A DNA stretch of 64,000 nt. It comes from Phycisphaeraceae bacterium (GTDB taxonomy: Bacteria > Planctomycetota > Phycisphaerae > Phycisphaerales > Zrk34). This document shows positions 46,498 to 55,426 of the stretch, piece after piece. Below the pieces are notes generated by a model. That model was not told the DNA's origin. It saw nothing but the letters and a program-made list of their open reading frames with translations, and did not search any database. Made by a program: the position numbers and the translations under genes. Each line of letters starts with the position of its first letter. Position 1 is the stretch's first letter. Location of the stretch: the NCBI GenBank assembly GCA_028282805.1, contig JANQHD010000030.1, positions 1-64,000 of the forward strand, read 5' to 3'.

Positions 46498-47028
46498 TCA
46501 ATCAATCCCGCACATCAGCTCGATGATCGACTCGCAGAACAGCGGCAGGTCGTCGGGCCGGCGGCTGGTGACCTGGTTGCGGTCGATCACGACCGGCTCG
46601 TCGACCCACTGCGCACCGGCGTTGATCAGGTCGTCCTTGATGCCGGGCGTCGAGGTCATGCGGTAGCCCTTGACGATGCCCGCTGAGATCGGGATCCACC
46701 CGGCGTGGCAGATGTGGGCCACGGGTTTGCCGGCGTGGTGGAAGGCGCGCGTCAGGGCGAGCACCTTTTCGTCGCGGCGGAGCTTGTCGGGCGCGAACCC
46801 GCCGGGGATGACCAGCGCATCGAAGTCGGGTTCTTCCATCATGTCGATCGCGGCGTCGGCCACGCAGGGGTAGCCATGCTTGCCGTCGTAGGTCACACCC
46901 GCCTTGGGCCCCGCCACGGTCACCCCCGCGCCCTCTTCGATCAGGCGGAGCTTGGGGTACCACAGCTCGAGGTCTTCGTAGACGTGGTCGACGAACATGA
47001 GGATGTGCTTGCCGTTGAGTCTGCCCAT
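46498..47028 (-). CDS. DJ-1/PfpI-family protein
   Basis: A 176-residue cytoplasmic protein. VIPGGFAPDKLRRDEKVLAL and the nucleophile-elbow cysteine in VAHICHAGWIP are typical of the PfpI/YhbO branch. These are described as proteases, chaperones or deglycases. The start at 47028 is preceded by GTATAATCCC, which could be a -10 element with a very short leader. Stress protection is the likely role. Confidence 0.9.
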   Translation of the reverse strand: MGRLNGKHILMFVDHVYEDLELWYPKLRLIEEGAGVTVAGPKAGVTYDGKHGYPCVADAAIDMMEEPDFDALVIPGGFAPDKLRRDEKVLALTRAFHHAGKPVAHICHAGWIPISAGIVKGYRMTSTPGIKDDLINAGAQWVDEPVVIDRNQVTSRRPDDLPLFCESIIELMCGID

Positions 47029-47044
47029 GGGCGGGATTATACCC

Positions 47045-47073
47045 AAAACAAAACCCCGCTCGAACGGGCGGGG
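47045..47073 (-). terminator. Rho-independent terminator
   Basis: On the minus strand, CCCCGC/GCGGGG (6 bp, 8-base loop) is followed by TTTTGTTTT. It ends the transcript of the small gene at 47102-47446 and lies just before the DJ-1-type gene. Confidence 0.8.
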
Positions 47074-47101
47074 CTCGTTTGATGCGATTTGTTTGCCGGG
47101 G

Positions 47102-47446
47102 TCACGCGGCGCTGCGGGCGCGCCGGGTGCTGGGGTGCGGCAGCGTCGAGGGGCTGGCCATCTCCATCTGGCCCAGCCGACGCTCCATCATCTTCAGGCG
47201 GTGCTCGAAGCGGGCCAGCTGCTGGGTGAGTTGTTCGTGGGCGTTGGGCTGCCGGCGGGTCAACGCCTCGAGCAACCGGCGGCCGAGGCCGAGGCGTTGG
47301 TCGGCGTCGCGCGTGGCCGCACGCAGCGCCTCGACGCAGCGCTTCGAGTCGTCGAGCATCGATTGCCAGGCCTCGGAGACCTGCGTTTCGAGGATTTCAT
47401 CGGGCTCGCCGTTGCGACGCCAAGGCACGAAGTCGTCGTTCGACAT
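47102..47446 (-). CDS. Small helical protein of unknown function
   Basis: 114 residues, starting with ATG after GGGGGAG. It is predicted helical, with a central coiled-coil-like segment (HEQLTQQLARFEHRLKMMER) and a proline/arginine-rich end. No family is recognised. It is read from its own unit with a good terminator. Confidence 0.7.
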   Translation of the reverse strand: MSNDDFVPWRRNGEPDEILETQVSEAWQSMLDDSKRCVEALRAATRDADQRLGLGRRLLEALTRRQPNAHEQLTQQLARFEHRLKMMERRLGQMEMASPSTLPHPSTRRARSAA

Positions 47447-47491
47447 GATCCAACTCCCCCAACTCGGGTTCCAGTTGGAATATCGACCCGA

Positions 47492-48355
47492 TCAGGGGGC
47501 GACTTCATACGCCTGCTGGAGGAAAACCGTCAGGATGCTCAGGCCGTTGAACGCCGCGTGGATGAATATCGGGGCCCACAGCCGACCTGTTTTTTCGTAA
47601 ACGTAACCCAGCCCCATCGCCAGCACCACGTACGCCGGCAGCGCCACGACAAGCGTGACCGGCACGACGCTGCCGATGTGGATCAATGCGAACACCACGC
47701 TCGCGATCATGATCGCCCACCACCGGTTCGCCTCCGGCAGCAGGTGCCGCAGCGCGCTCTGCAACACGCCCCGGAAGATGACCTCTTCCACGATGGGCGC
47801 GCCGACAACCGCGACGACGCACAGCCCGACCACGGCCAGCCGGTCGTCGGACTCGGCGATGTGCTTCAAAATACCGTGCGCGATGCGCGGCAGCTCGTAA
47901 CCCAGATCGGTCACGATGATGCCCAGCACCAGCATGGTCATCATCGTCGCGGGGATGATGTAAGCCGTGACCTTGAACGTCTGCCACGTGGACCAGATCG
48001 GTCGATCAAACCGCAAACCCAGCCCCGCCAGTTTTTCGTCGAACGCCGCCCGCGAGCGGACCACGACAAATCCGAGCATCGGCAGCACGCACACAAACGC
48101 CGCGGTGCTTACCAACAACATGTCACGCGCGGTCTGGTCATCGCTGAGCAGCGGTTTGACCAGCATCGCCCCCACGCCCTGGCCCACGATCCAAAGCCCC
48201 ACGGTGATCAACAGGTCGCCGGGGGTCAGCCCGCCGCAGCGTTTGGGGGCGTCGGCGAAGGTGTCGGGCTCGAACAGGCCGCGGAACATCATCCAGATGA
48301 ACCCGCCGCCGGTCAGCAGGACCAGGAAACCATGGATGTACGCGGTTTGAGGCAT
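47492..48355 (-). CDS. CPBP-family intramembrane metalloprotease
   Basis: A 287-residue multi-pass membrane protein of the CAAX-protease/Abi family. The catalytic motifs are APIVEEVIFRGVL (EExxxR), FALIHIG and FIHAAFNGL. Hydrophobic segments span most of the chain. Roles in the family include prenyl-protein processing and bacteriocin immunity; none can be chosen here. The 5' end faces trpC, with 57 bases between the start codons. Confidence 0.9.
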   Translation of the reverse strand: MPQTAYIHGFLVLLTGGGFIWMMFRGLFEPDTFADAPKRCGGLTPGDLLITVGLWIVGQGVGAMLVKPLLSDDQTARDMLLVSTAAFVCVLPMLGFVVVRSRAAFDEKLAGLGLRFDRPIWSTWQTFKVTAYIIPATMMTMLVLGIIVTDLGYELPRIAHGILKHIAESDDRLAVVGLCVVAVVGAPIVEEVIFRGVLQSALRHLLPEANRWWAIMIASVVFALIHIGSVVPVTLVVALPAYVVLAMGLGYVYEKTGRLWAPIFIHAAFNGLSILTVFLQQAYEVAP

Positions 48356-48412
48356 GTGGGGCTCGGGCCTAAACTGTGCCGCCTTGGTTCGGTAGCCGAT
48401 GAAAGAGTTAGC

Positions 48413-49216
48413 GTGGCGAACATACTTGAACAGATCGTGGCCGACAAACGCGCCGAGGTCGCCGCGGCCAAGGCGGAGCTGCCGCTCGAACGCCTCGAGG
48501 CCGAGGCCGTGCACACCCCCCGCCCGCGCAACTTCTTCAAGGCCGTCACGCAGAAACGCGACCGCGTCAACGTCATCGCCGAGGTCAAGAAGGCCTCGCC
48601 CTCGGCCGGGCTGATCCGCGAGGACTTCGACCCCGTCGCCCTCGCCCAGGCCTACGAACGGGGCGGCGCGGCGGCGATCAGCTGCCTGACCGATGAGAAG
48701 TATTTTCAGGGCTCGCTCAAGTACCTCAAGAAGATCAAGCGGGCCGTCGACCTGCCCGTGCTGCGCAAGGATTTTTTGATCGACAAGTACCAGCTGTTCG
48801 AGGCCCGGATGGCCGGCGCCGACGCGGTGCTGCTGATCGCCGAGTGCCTGACCGAGGGCGAGCTGGTCGACATGCTCATCTGCGCCACACAGCTCAAGCT
48901 GACCGTGTTGCTCGAGGTGCACGACACCGACTCGCTGCTGCGCGTCCGCCACCACATCGGCTTCCCGCACTCGCAGTACTGCCTGCTGGGCATCAACAAC
49001 CGCGACCTGAAGTCGATGACCACCGACCTCAACCACACGCTGCGCATGCTGCACCTGGTGGAGAACACCGACATCCTCGTCTCCGAGTCGGGCATCCGCA
49101 CGCACGAGGACGTCGCCAAGCTGCGCGAGGCCGGCGTCAACGCGGTGCTGGTCGGCGAGCACCTGATGAAACAGCCCGACGTCGAAACCGCGCTGCGCGA
49201 TCTGATCAACGGGTAA
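48413..49216 (+). CDS. trpC: Indole-3-glycerol phosphate synthase
   Basis: A TIM-barrel enzyme of tryptophan synthesis, 267 residues. It starts at GTG (48413) after AAAGAG. ILEQIVADKRAEV, VIAEVKKASPSAGLI, LRKDFLIDKYQ, LGINNRDL and SESGIRTHEDV are all characteristic. It is a stand-alone gene: no trpD, trpF or trpB lies nearby. Confidence 0.96.
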   Translation: MANILEQIVADKRAEVAAAKAELPLERLEAEAVHTPRPRNFFKAVTQKRDRVNVIAEVKKASPSAGLIREDFDPVALAQAYERGGAAAISCLTDEKYFQGSLKYLKKIKRAVDLPVLRKDFLIDKYQLFEARMAGADAVLLIAECLTEGELVDMLICATQLKLTVLLEVHDTDSLLRVRHHIGFPHSQYCLLGINNRDLKSMTTDLNHTLRMLHLVENTDILVSESGIRTHEDVAKLREAGVNAVLVGEHLMKQPDVETALRDLING

Positions 49217-49228
49217 GCAAAAGAGCGG

Positions 49229-49543
49229 TCACGCCGTCAGGTCGATGTGGTTTGGGTCGTCGTCACCGACGGGCGCGACGTTGTCGCGCTGGTCCTCGTG
49301 CTGCTGCTGGCGCTTGCGCCGGTGCTCTTCCTCGGCTTGCTGCTGCTTGCGGACCTGCAGGTGCTGGGCCTCGGCCTCGTTGGAGTCCTCGACGGCAGAG
49401 GTGTGCTTCTCGAGCAGTTGCTTCATCTTGCGGGTGCGCTCGGCCTTGTCGTTCTGCTGCGCGTCGTTGGCGCGCGACACCTGCCCCTGCTGCAGCGCAG
49501 CCTGGTTCAGCGATCCGGCGATACCGTTGGGGATGCTGCTCAT
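49229..49543 (-). CDS. Small glutamine-rich coiled-coil protein of unknown function
   Basis: 104 residues. The N terminus (SSIPNGIAGSLNQAALQQGQVSRAND) is followed by a long charged, glutamine-rich helix (QQQAEEEHRRKRQQQHEDQ) and an acidic end. No signal peptide is seen. A sequence resembling a FliA (sigma-28) -10 element lies upstream. The function is unknown. Confidence 0.7.
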   Translation of the reverse strand: MSSIPNGIAGSLNQAALQQGQVSRANDAQQNDKAERTRKMKQLLEKHTSAVEDSNEAEAQHLQVRKQQQAEEEHRRKRQQQHEDQRDNVAPVGDDDPNHIDLTA

Positions 49544-49660
49544 GGCTTGACCCTGCCGTGCTCACGCGTCACGACGAGACCTCTACCCTATCTATCGGCA
49601 AAAGCCTGTGGGTGGGTTTAAGCCACGCCAAGAACAGGGCTTATAGGCCACGCAGGGGCG

Positions 49661-51478
49661 TTATTCGCTGTTTTGATCCGGCTCGCCGACCTTGACCGCC
49701 AGCAGGGTCACGTCGTCGTTCTGGTCCTTGAGGCCGATGAAGCGGCGCATCTGCCAGAGCACGTGGTTGACGATCCCCCGGGCCGGGCCCGCCGCGGTGT
49801 CGAGGATCGCCTGCCGCACGCGTCGCCGGCCGAACTTCTCGTGGTCGAAGTTCATCGCGTCGGTCAGGCCGTCGGAGTACGCGACCAGCACGTCGCCCGG
49901 TTGCAGGTCGACGATGCCCTTGTCGAACTCGGCCTCGCCGTCGACGCCGAGCACCATGCCGCCATCGGTCAGCTCGATGAACTTGCCGTCGCGCAACAGC
50001 AGCGCCGGGTCGTGGCCCGCCGAGCAGTAGGTCATGCGGCGTGAGCGCGTGTCGAGCGTGGCGTAGAACACGGTCGCGAACTCGTTATCGAGCGTGTCGC
50101 GCGAGAGCCCGGCGTTGACCTTGGCCATGACCTCGTCCAGGTCGTAGGTGTCCTCGGCGTGGGCGCGGAACGCGGCGCGCACCGTCGCCATCAGCAGGCT
50201 CGCCGGCACGCCCTTGCCCACCACGTCGCCCACGATCAGCCCCAGGCTGTGCTCGAGCGGCATGTAGTCGTAGAAGTCGCCGCCCAACTCGAAGCACGGC
50301 TCGTACCGCCCGGCCACGTCGAACGGCGGCATCTTCGGCGCCTCGGCCGGCATCAAACGGCGCTGCACCTGCCCCGCGAGCTTGACCTGGCGCTGGACCC
50401 GCCGGGCCTCGCTGCGGTCGGCGGCCAGGCGCACGTTCTGGATCGCCGCCGCCGCGGCCTGCGCCAACGCCAGCAACAGGTTCTGCTCGAACTCCGTGAA
50501 GTGCCGTGTCTCGGCGGTGTACACGCGCATCACGCCCACCTGCTGGCCGCGGTAGATCATGCCCGCCGACAGGATCGACGCCAGCCCCTCGCGCTCCGCG
50601 TCCTGCGGGTACAACACGCGTGGGTCGGTCGCCATGTCCTCGACGTACACCACCCGGCCGGTCAGCGACACCATGTCGATCGGGCTTTTTTCGAGGATGA
50701 TCGGGCCCTTCTGCATGTACGCCTTGCTCAAGCCGAACACCGCCTCGGGCTGCAGGCGGTCGCCCGCCTCGTTGAGCAGGCGGATCGACGCGGCCTTCAC
50801 GTTGATCACCTCGGTCGCGCTGGCGGCAACGACCTTCAGCACGTGTTCCACGTCGCGCTGGCCGGCCAACAACGCGCCCAACCGGTACAACGTGCTCAGC
50901 TCGTCGGCGCGCTGCCGCACCGCGATGTCCTGCCGGCACACCTCGGCGATCACGTCGGCCAGCAGGTACACGAACCGCACCGCCTCGCTCTCGCGCCCGC
51001 TGATGATCGACTGGATCGACTTGCAGAACGCCCCACGGTGTTCGCCGGCGATGGCGAAGCGGTCGGCCAACTGCTCGCACGTCTCGCCGCCCGGCTGCGC
51101 GCCCGCGCCGAGCCGTTCGCCGGTCAGCACGATCGCGCCCATCCGGCGGTCGTTGACGAGGATCGGCACCTCGAAGCGTTCCTTCAGCGGGCCGGCGCCG
51201 TCGGCGCGCAGCGTGTCGCGCAGGGCCTGCTCGCGCTCGGCCTGCCGCTCGTCGGTCACGGTCGGCTGGGTGATGGCGGCGTTGTCGGCGTCGATGATCA
51301 CCGCCTCCAGCCCCGTCACCGCGGTGAAGCCGTCCTGGATCTCCTGCAGCGCCGCGGTGTTCAGGTGCCGGGTCAGTTGTGGTTGAAAGCGTTCGGCCTG
51401 CTTCGAAGAGACAGCCGAGGCGCTCGACGCGATGGGCCGCGTCGTGTCGTTGGAATTCGCGTTAGTCAATGAACTCAC
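49661..51478 (-). CDS. PocR-GAF-PP2C (RsbU-type) serine phosphatase
   Basis: A 605-residue signalling protein. Residues about 35-170 look like a PocR-type ligand-binding domain (LQEIQDGFTAVTGLEAVIID ... FCKSIQ). Residues about 195-350 form a GAF domain. The C terminus is a PP2C-like phosphatase with metal sites in LGGDFYDYM, IVGDVVGKG, YSDGLTDA and QNDDVTLLAVK. It starts at GTG within the GTGA overlap with the upstream gene's stop, so translation is coupled to an exported TPR protein. It probably dephosphorylates an anti-sigma-factor antagonist. Confidence 0.9.
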   Translation of the reverse strand: MSSLTNANSNDTTRPIASSASAVSSKQAERFQPQLTRHLNTAALQEIQDGFTAVTGLEAVIIDADNAAITQPTVTDERQAEREQALRDTLRADGAGPLKERFEVPILVNDRRMGAIVLTGERLGAGAQPGGETCEQLADRFAIAGEHRGAFCKSIQSIISGRESEAVRFVYLLADVIAEVCRQDIAVRQRADELSTLYRLGALLAGQRDVEHVLKVVAASATEVINVKAASIRLLNEAGDRLQPEAVFGLSKAYMQKGPIILEKSPIDMVSLTGRVVYVEDMATDPRVLYPQDAEREGLASILSAGMIYRGQQVGVMRVYTAETRHFTEFEQNLLLALAQAAAAAIQNVRLAADRSEARRVQRQVKLAGQVQRRLMPAEAPKMPPFDVAGRYEPCFELGGDFYDYMPLEHSLGLIVGDVVGKGVPASLLMATVRAAFRAHAEDTYDLDEVMAKVNAGLSRDTLDNEFATVFYATLDTRSRRMTYCSAGHDPALLLRDGKFIELTDGGMVLGVDGEAEFDKGIVDLQPGDVLVAYSDGLTDAMNFDHEKFGRRRVRQAILDTAAGPARGIVNHVLWQMRRFIGLKDQNDDVTLLAVKVGEPDQNSE

Positions 51479-53181
51479 TGGTCGGTTATTTCAGGCGGGT
51501 CGCTGGCCACGGCCGTGGGGTCGACCCACAGCCGGCGGAGCAGCGGGATTAGCGTGTCTTCCGGGTTGCGCTTCTTCAGCTCGTCCAACGCGCGGTTGCA
51601 GGCGTTGTGGTCGCCCTGCTGGTAGGCGATGTAGGCGAGCATCAGCGCCGGCTCGGTGGCCTTGGGCGTGATCTCCAACTGGTGCTCGAGGTGCTGGCGC
51701 GACTTGGCCAGCCGCTCGGCGGGCGGCAGCAACGGGCTCTCGTACTTCGTGGTGATCAGCTCGGGGTGCGCGTTGAGCAGCTTGCGCAGCGTGCGGGTGG
51801 CGCTGAGGTACAGGCCCGCGCCGAGCTGCGCGTGCACCCGGCCGGCCACGGCCAGCGGGTGGTCGGGCTTGTGGACCAGCGCCGCGGCGTACGCCGAGTC
51901 GGCGTCGAAGTAACGCTTGTTGGCCATGTGCTGCTCGGCCCTGGTCAACGCGTTGTTGAGGAAGTTCTCCGAAGAGCCGGCCAACGACTTGACGGGCCGC
52001 TTGTCGCCTTCCAGCTTCTTGATCAGTTCCTGCAGCGAGTCGGACGCCGCTTCGGTCTTGCCGGTTTCGTCACCCAGGTCGTCGGTCTTCAGGTCCGGGT
52101 CATCGGTTTCGGCCTGGTCGGACTCGCGCGGCACGATCAGCCGGTCGCGCGGGGCGTCGTCATCCGTTTTCTTGTCTTCTTCGCCGCGCAGGCGTCGCAG
52201 CATGTCTTCGTACACGTCTTCGCCGGGCGCGACCTGGCGATCGCCGACCCCGCGGTTGAGTGATCGGCTGAGCAGGCGTGCGGTCTCCGCGCTGTCGACG
52301 GCGTTGATGCCGTTGACCTGTGACAACTGGATCTGGCCGCCGATGCGTTCGCCGAGCGTGAGGGGCAGCGGCTCGATGCGGTAATCCCGCGACGAAAGAC
52401 GCCCGGGTATCTCCTGCTCGGCCTGGTCGCCGTCCAGCGGCGCCGGCGAGGCGCCGGCGAGCGATTGGGCGGCCTGGCCGGTCACCCGGTTCATCGAATC
52501 GTAAGCGGCGCTGCCGCCGTAGGGGTTGACCCTCGGCCGGCGCAGGCGCAGGTCCAACCCGCCGGTGGCCAACTCGAGCGAGCGCCCGCCCCGGCCGGCT
52601 TCGGTCAGGGGCGCGTTGCGTGCGAAGCTGTAGGCATCGACCCGCTGGTTGCGCACCACGAGTTGGTTCGCCAACTGGACGGCCCCGGTGGAATCGGTGT
52701 TGCGCACGGTCGCCGCGTTGCCGTAGGGCGAGCTGACGCCCGTGATGCTGCCGGCGACGGCCCCGGTGCCGGGACGCGAGAGGACCTGCCCCCCGCCGTT
52801 CCAAGACGATTGGAACCGGTTGGTGAAGTGACCAGTCCAGTTGCCGACGGTGCCGGCGCGGTACAGGCTGCTGCCGGCCGAGGCGCGCTGGAAGCGGTAA
52901 ACCAGGTCGCCGCCCAGCGTGCCGGAGAACTCACCGGGGGCGCGGTAGCCGATCTGACCACGGAAGTTGCTCAAGCCACCGACGTTGCCGGTGACCAGCG
53001 CGTTCTGGTACTGGCCCGCGGTGTTCTCCACGCGCGCGGTGTTGTAGCCGTACGAACCCTGTTGGAGCGAGCGGTCGAGCCCTCGGCCGTCGCCCAGCGC
53101 GTACTGGCCGTAAGCGCCGGGGGCGATCGACAAGCACACAGCAACACCAAGGCACAACGATAACGTGATGAGTCGGTTCAT
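51475..53181 (-). CDS. Exported protein with C-terminal TPR repeats
   Basis: A 568-residue protein with a signal peptide (LITLSLCLGVAVCLSIAPGAYG). The first 330 residues are rich in glycine, tyrosine and asparagine, with no recognised fold. A charged acidic linker follows (about 335-395). The last 160 residues are helical with TPR spacing (RYFDADSAYAAALVHKPDHPLA, AYIAYQQGDHNACNRALDEL). GAGGACC precedes the ATG. The GTGA overlap ties it to the downstream PP2C phosphatase. Confidence 0.75.
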   Translation of the reverse strand: MNRLITLSLCLGVAVCLSIAPGAYGQYALGDGRGLDRSLQQGSYGYNTARVENTAGQYQNALVTGNVGGLSNFRGQIGYRAPGEFSGTLGGDLVYRFQRASAGSSLYRAGTVGNWTGHFTNRFQSSWNGGGQVLSRPGTGAVAGSITGVSSPYGNAATVRNTDSTGAVQLANQLVVRNQRVDAYSFARNAPLTEAGRGGRSLELATGGLDLRLRRPRVNPYGGSAAYDSMNRVTGQAAQSLAGASPAPLDGDQAEQEIPGRLSSRDYRIEPLPLTLGERIGGQIQLSQVNGINAVDSAETARLLSRSLNRGVGDRQVAPGEDVYEDMLRRLRGEEDKKTDDDAPRDRLIVPRESDQAETDDPDLKTDDLGDETGKTEAASDSLQELIKKLEGDKRPVKSLAGSSENFLNNALTRAEQHMANKRYFDADSAYAAALVHKPDHPLAVAGRVHAQLGAGLYLSATRTLRKLLNAHPELITTKYESPLLPPAERLAKSRQHLEHQLEITPKATEPALMLAYIAYQQGDHNACNRALDELKKRNPEDTLIPLLRRLWVDPTAVASDPPEITDQ

Positions 53182-53270
53182 GACCAGGTCCTCATAGTGC
53201 ACGCCATTATACCCTAGCATCGGCCCTCGGCGGCCGTGGTTGTGGTAAAAATCGGGTTAAAGTGGCTTTA

Positions 53271-53648
53271 TCAGCCCGCAGACCGCAACGCCGGCCGATC
53301 GACGAACGTGCATTCGAGGTAGCGGGCGACGTAGTCGATGACGCTCTGGGTCTCGGGGATGTCGGGATTATCGGTCGAGCCCATCGGCTCGAACCGCATG
53401 CCCTTGAACCGCCGCACCGCGTCGGGCAGCGACAGGCCGTATTGCAGCGACAGGCTGAACGCCCGGCAGAAGCCCTGCAACAACCCGCTGAGCGTCGAGC
53501 CTTCCTTGGCCATCTTGATGAAGATCTCGCCGGGTTGACCTTGTTCGGTCAGGCCGATCGTCAGGTAACCCTCGAAGCCCACGATGGAGAACTTGTGGGT
53601 GATCGAGTCACGCGTGGGGGGCAGTTGATGTCGGCACGAATCGATCAT
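53271..53648 (-). CDS. Stand-alone TSCPD-domain protein (NrdJ C-terminal type)
   Basis: A 125-residue protein matching the extreme C-terminal domain of B12-dependent ribonucleotide reductase: LPPTRDSITHKFSI, GYLTIGLTEQGQPGEIFIKMAKEGS and LSGLLQGFCRAFSLSLQYGL. In that enzyme the domain follows the catalytic barrel; here it is encoded alone, as in split NrdJa/NrdJb systems. GAGGA lies nine bases before the ATG. The usual C-terminal zinc-binding cysteines are largely missing. The catalytic part is not in the window. Confidence 0.82.
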   Translation of the reverse strand: MIDSCRHQLPPTRDSITHKFSIVGFEGYLTIGLTEQGQPGEIFIKMAKEGSTLSGLLQGFCRAFSLSLQYGLSLPDAVRRFKGMRFEPMGSTDNPDIPETQSVIDYVARYLECTFVDRPALRSAG

Positions 53649-53737
53649 CCGCAGCGTTCCTCGCAAACACAAGACAAACCAAAACCGTCCGGCGGACGGA
53701 TACATACATCGGCGGCGGCGTGGCGCGGGCTTGAAAG

Positions 53738-54484
53738 TTAGGTGCTGCCGATGATCAGCCGGCTGATCGGCTGCAGCAGCGAGGGGACCAGCGTGTCGGC
53801 CAACAGCTGCTCGCCGCGGATGCGCATCGCGTCGAGCAACAGGGGCAGCTCGTCGACCTTGCCCACCGGGCCGGGCCGGCGGAGCGTGCAGAAGATGCTC
53901 AGCGGCTCGGTGCGGTAGCGTTCGTGGCGGACCTGGCCGGGGGTGGTGCGGGCCTTGACCTCGAAGTAGACGCGCAGGTCGTCGTCATCGTCGAACGAAA
54001 CGCCCAACACCGGCTGCAGGTCGATCGGTTGGGCGCCGGGCAGGTCGAGCAGCGGCGCCATGGGGCTGCCCTGGAACAGCGCCTCGGCGACGACCTGGTG
54101 GTGGTTGGCTTTGCACTCGAGGTCGAAGCCGTACATCAACTCGAGGTGCTCGATGTCGAGCGGGCTGATGGTCAGGAAGTATGGCGACAGCTCGAGGACC
54201 TTGCGGTGGAGGCTGTAGGCCTCGGTCATCGACTCGGGGTTGACCTGGCCCGAGCGGATGGACTGACGCCGCAGGGCCAGCCATTGGTAGGCGCCCTCGC
54301 GGCGTGGGGATTCGAGCGCCAGCTCGTCGCTGTAGCGTTTGAACCGGTGCATCTCGGGCAGTTCGGCCCTGAACCGGTCGAACAGGTGCAGCACCGTCTC
54401 GCGGTCCTTGGGCAGGTCCAACTTCAGCGCGAGCTTCTGATTGACATAAAAATCGGTGCACAGGGCGCCGAAACTGGTAGCCAT
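53738..54484 (-). CDS. Cytoplasmic protein of unknown function
   Basis: 248 residues without signal peptide or membrane segment. The N-terminal half is helical (KDRETVLHLFDRFRAELPEMHRF) and the C-terminal half beta-rich, with LGVSFDDDDDLRVYFEVKART. I do not recognise a family. GAGGGATGATCAACC precedes the start. It follows no obvious operon partner; the TSCPD gene is 89 bases downstream on the same strand. Confidence 0.7.
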   Translation of the reverse strand: MATSFGALCTDFYVNQKLALKLDLPKDRETVLHLFDRFRAELPEMHRFKRYSDELALESPRREGAYQWLALRRQSIRSGQVNPESMTEAYSLHRKVLELSPYFLTISPLDIEHLELMYGFDLECKANHHQVVAEALFQGSPMAPLLDLPGAQPIDLQPVLGVSFDDDDDLRVYFEVKARTTPGQVRHERYRTEPLSIFCTLRRPGPVGKVDELPLLLDAMRIRGEQLLADTLVPSLLQPISRLIIGST

Positions 54485-54652
54485 GGTTGATCATCCCTCA
54501 ACGGTCGCGGCGGGGTGCACCCTCGAGCCGCCCGGTCGTGTTCACACGTTCAGTATAGTGCCCTGACCGCGCCTCAGCCACCGCTTGGCCGCATGGCCGA
54601 ACGCCGGGGCATCTGCTAGAATCACTCGTCTGACCGCACGGAGTGGATAGAC

Positions 54653-55399
54653 ATGGGCCTGAATGAAGCGTTGAGTGAGCTTAACCTCGTCGAGCAACAG
54701 GTGCGCGGATTGGAAAGCCGCCTGGACGGGGCGCGCCGCATGGTGCGTGCCCAAGAGATCAAGGCCGACCAGCTCACCCAGCAACACCACGAACTAACCA
54801 GCCAGTTGAAGCACACGCAGGCGCAGGCCGCGAACATCGAGAACGACGTGAAGGGCGCCGAGCAGCGCATCGCCACGCTCCGCGAGCAGATGAACAGCGT
54901 GAAGACGAACAAGGAGTACTCGGCGATGCTCGTCGAGGTCAACACGCTCAAGACCGACAAGGGCAAGCTCGAAGAACAGGCGCTGGAATTGCTCGGCCAG
55001 GTCGACCAGTTCCAGTCGGAGATCGACGAGCTGGACAAGGTGCTCGCCGACCAATCGAAGGTGAAGGCGCACGCCGAGAAAGAGCTGGCCGACCGCACGG
55101 CCGAGGTTGGCGAACGGCTCGCCGAGCTGAAGCTCGAGCGGGCCGAGAAAGCCAAGCCCGTGCCGCCCGAAGTGCTCGATATCTTCGAGCGCATGGCCGA
55201 GAACTTCGACGGCGAAGCGATGGCCCCCGTCGTGGAACAAGACCGCCGCAGGATGGAATACATCTGCGGCGGTTGTTACATGACGATCCCCGTGGAGATG
55301 GTCAACCGCCTGATCACGCAGGACAAGCTGACCCGTTGCACCAGCTGCCAGCGCATCCTGTACATCGAGCAGGAACTCAAGGCCGAGATGGGCACCTAG
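54653..55399 (+). CDS. Coiled-coil protein with C4 zinc ribbon (zf-RING_7/CT398 type)
   Basis: A 248-residue protein. Residues about 5-180 form a long antiparallel coiled coil (ALSELNLVEQQVRGLESRL ... ELKLERAEK). The C terminus has a CxxC...CxxC zinc ribbon (CGGCYMTIP ... CTSCQRILY). Family members bind RNA polymerase or secretion factors in some bacteria; the role is unsettled. It is followed 27 bases later by an RNase H-like gene, the same pairing as in actinobacteria. Confidence 0.9.
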   Translation: MGLNEALSELNLVEQQVRGLESRLDGARRMVRAQEIKADQLTQQHHELTSQLKHTQAQAANIENDVKGAEQRIATLREQMNSVKTNKEYSAMLVEVNTLKTDKGKLEEQALELLGQVDQFQSEIDELDKVLADQSKVKAHAEKELADRTAEVGERLAELKLERAEKAKPVPPEVLDIFERMAENFDGEAMAPVVEQDRRRMEYICGGCYMTIPVEMVNRLITQDKLTRCTSCQRILYIEQELKAEMGT

Positions 55400-55426
55400 T
55401 AAACCGCCGCCACCCGCAGACAACCC

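Noticed and set aside
46997-48412. Upstream extension of the trpC frame
   Set aside because: The frame is open for 472 codons before trpC but only mirrors the CPBP protease and the small helical gene on the other strand. The conserved TrpC start is the GTG at 48413.
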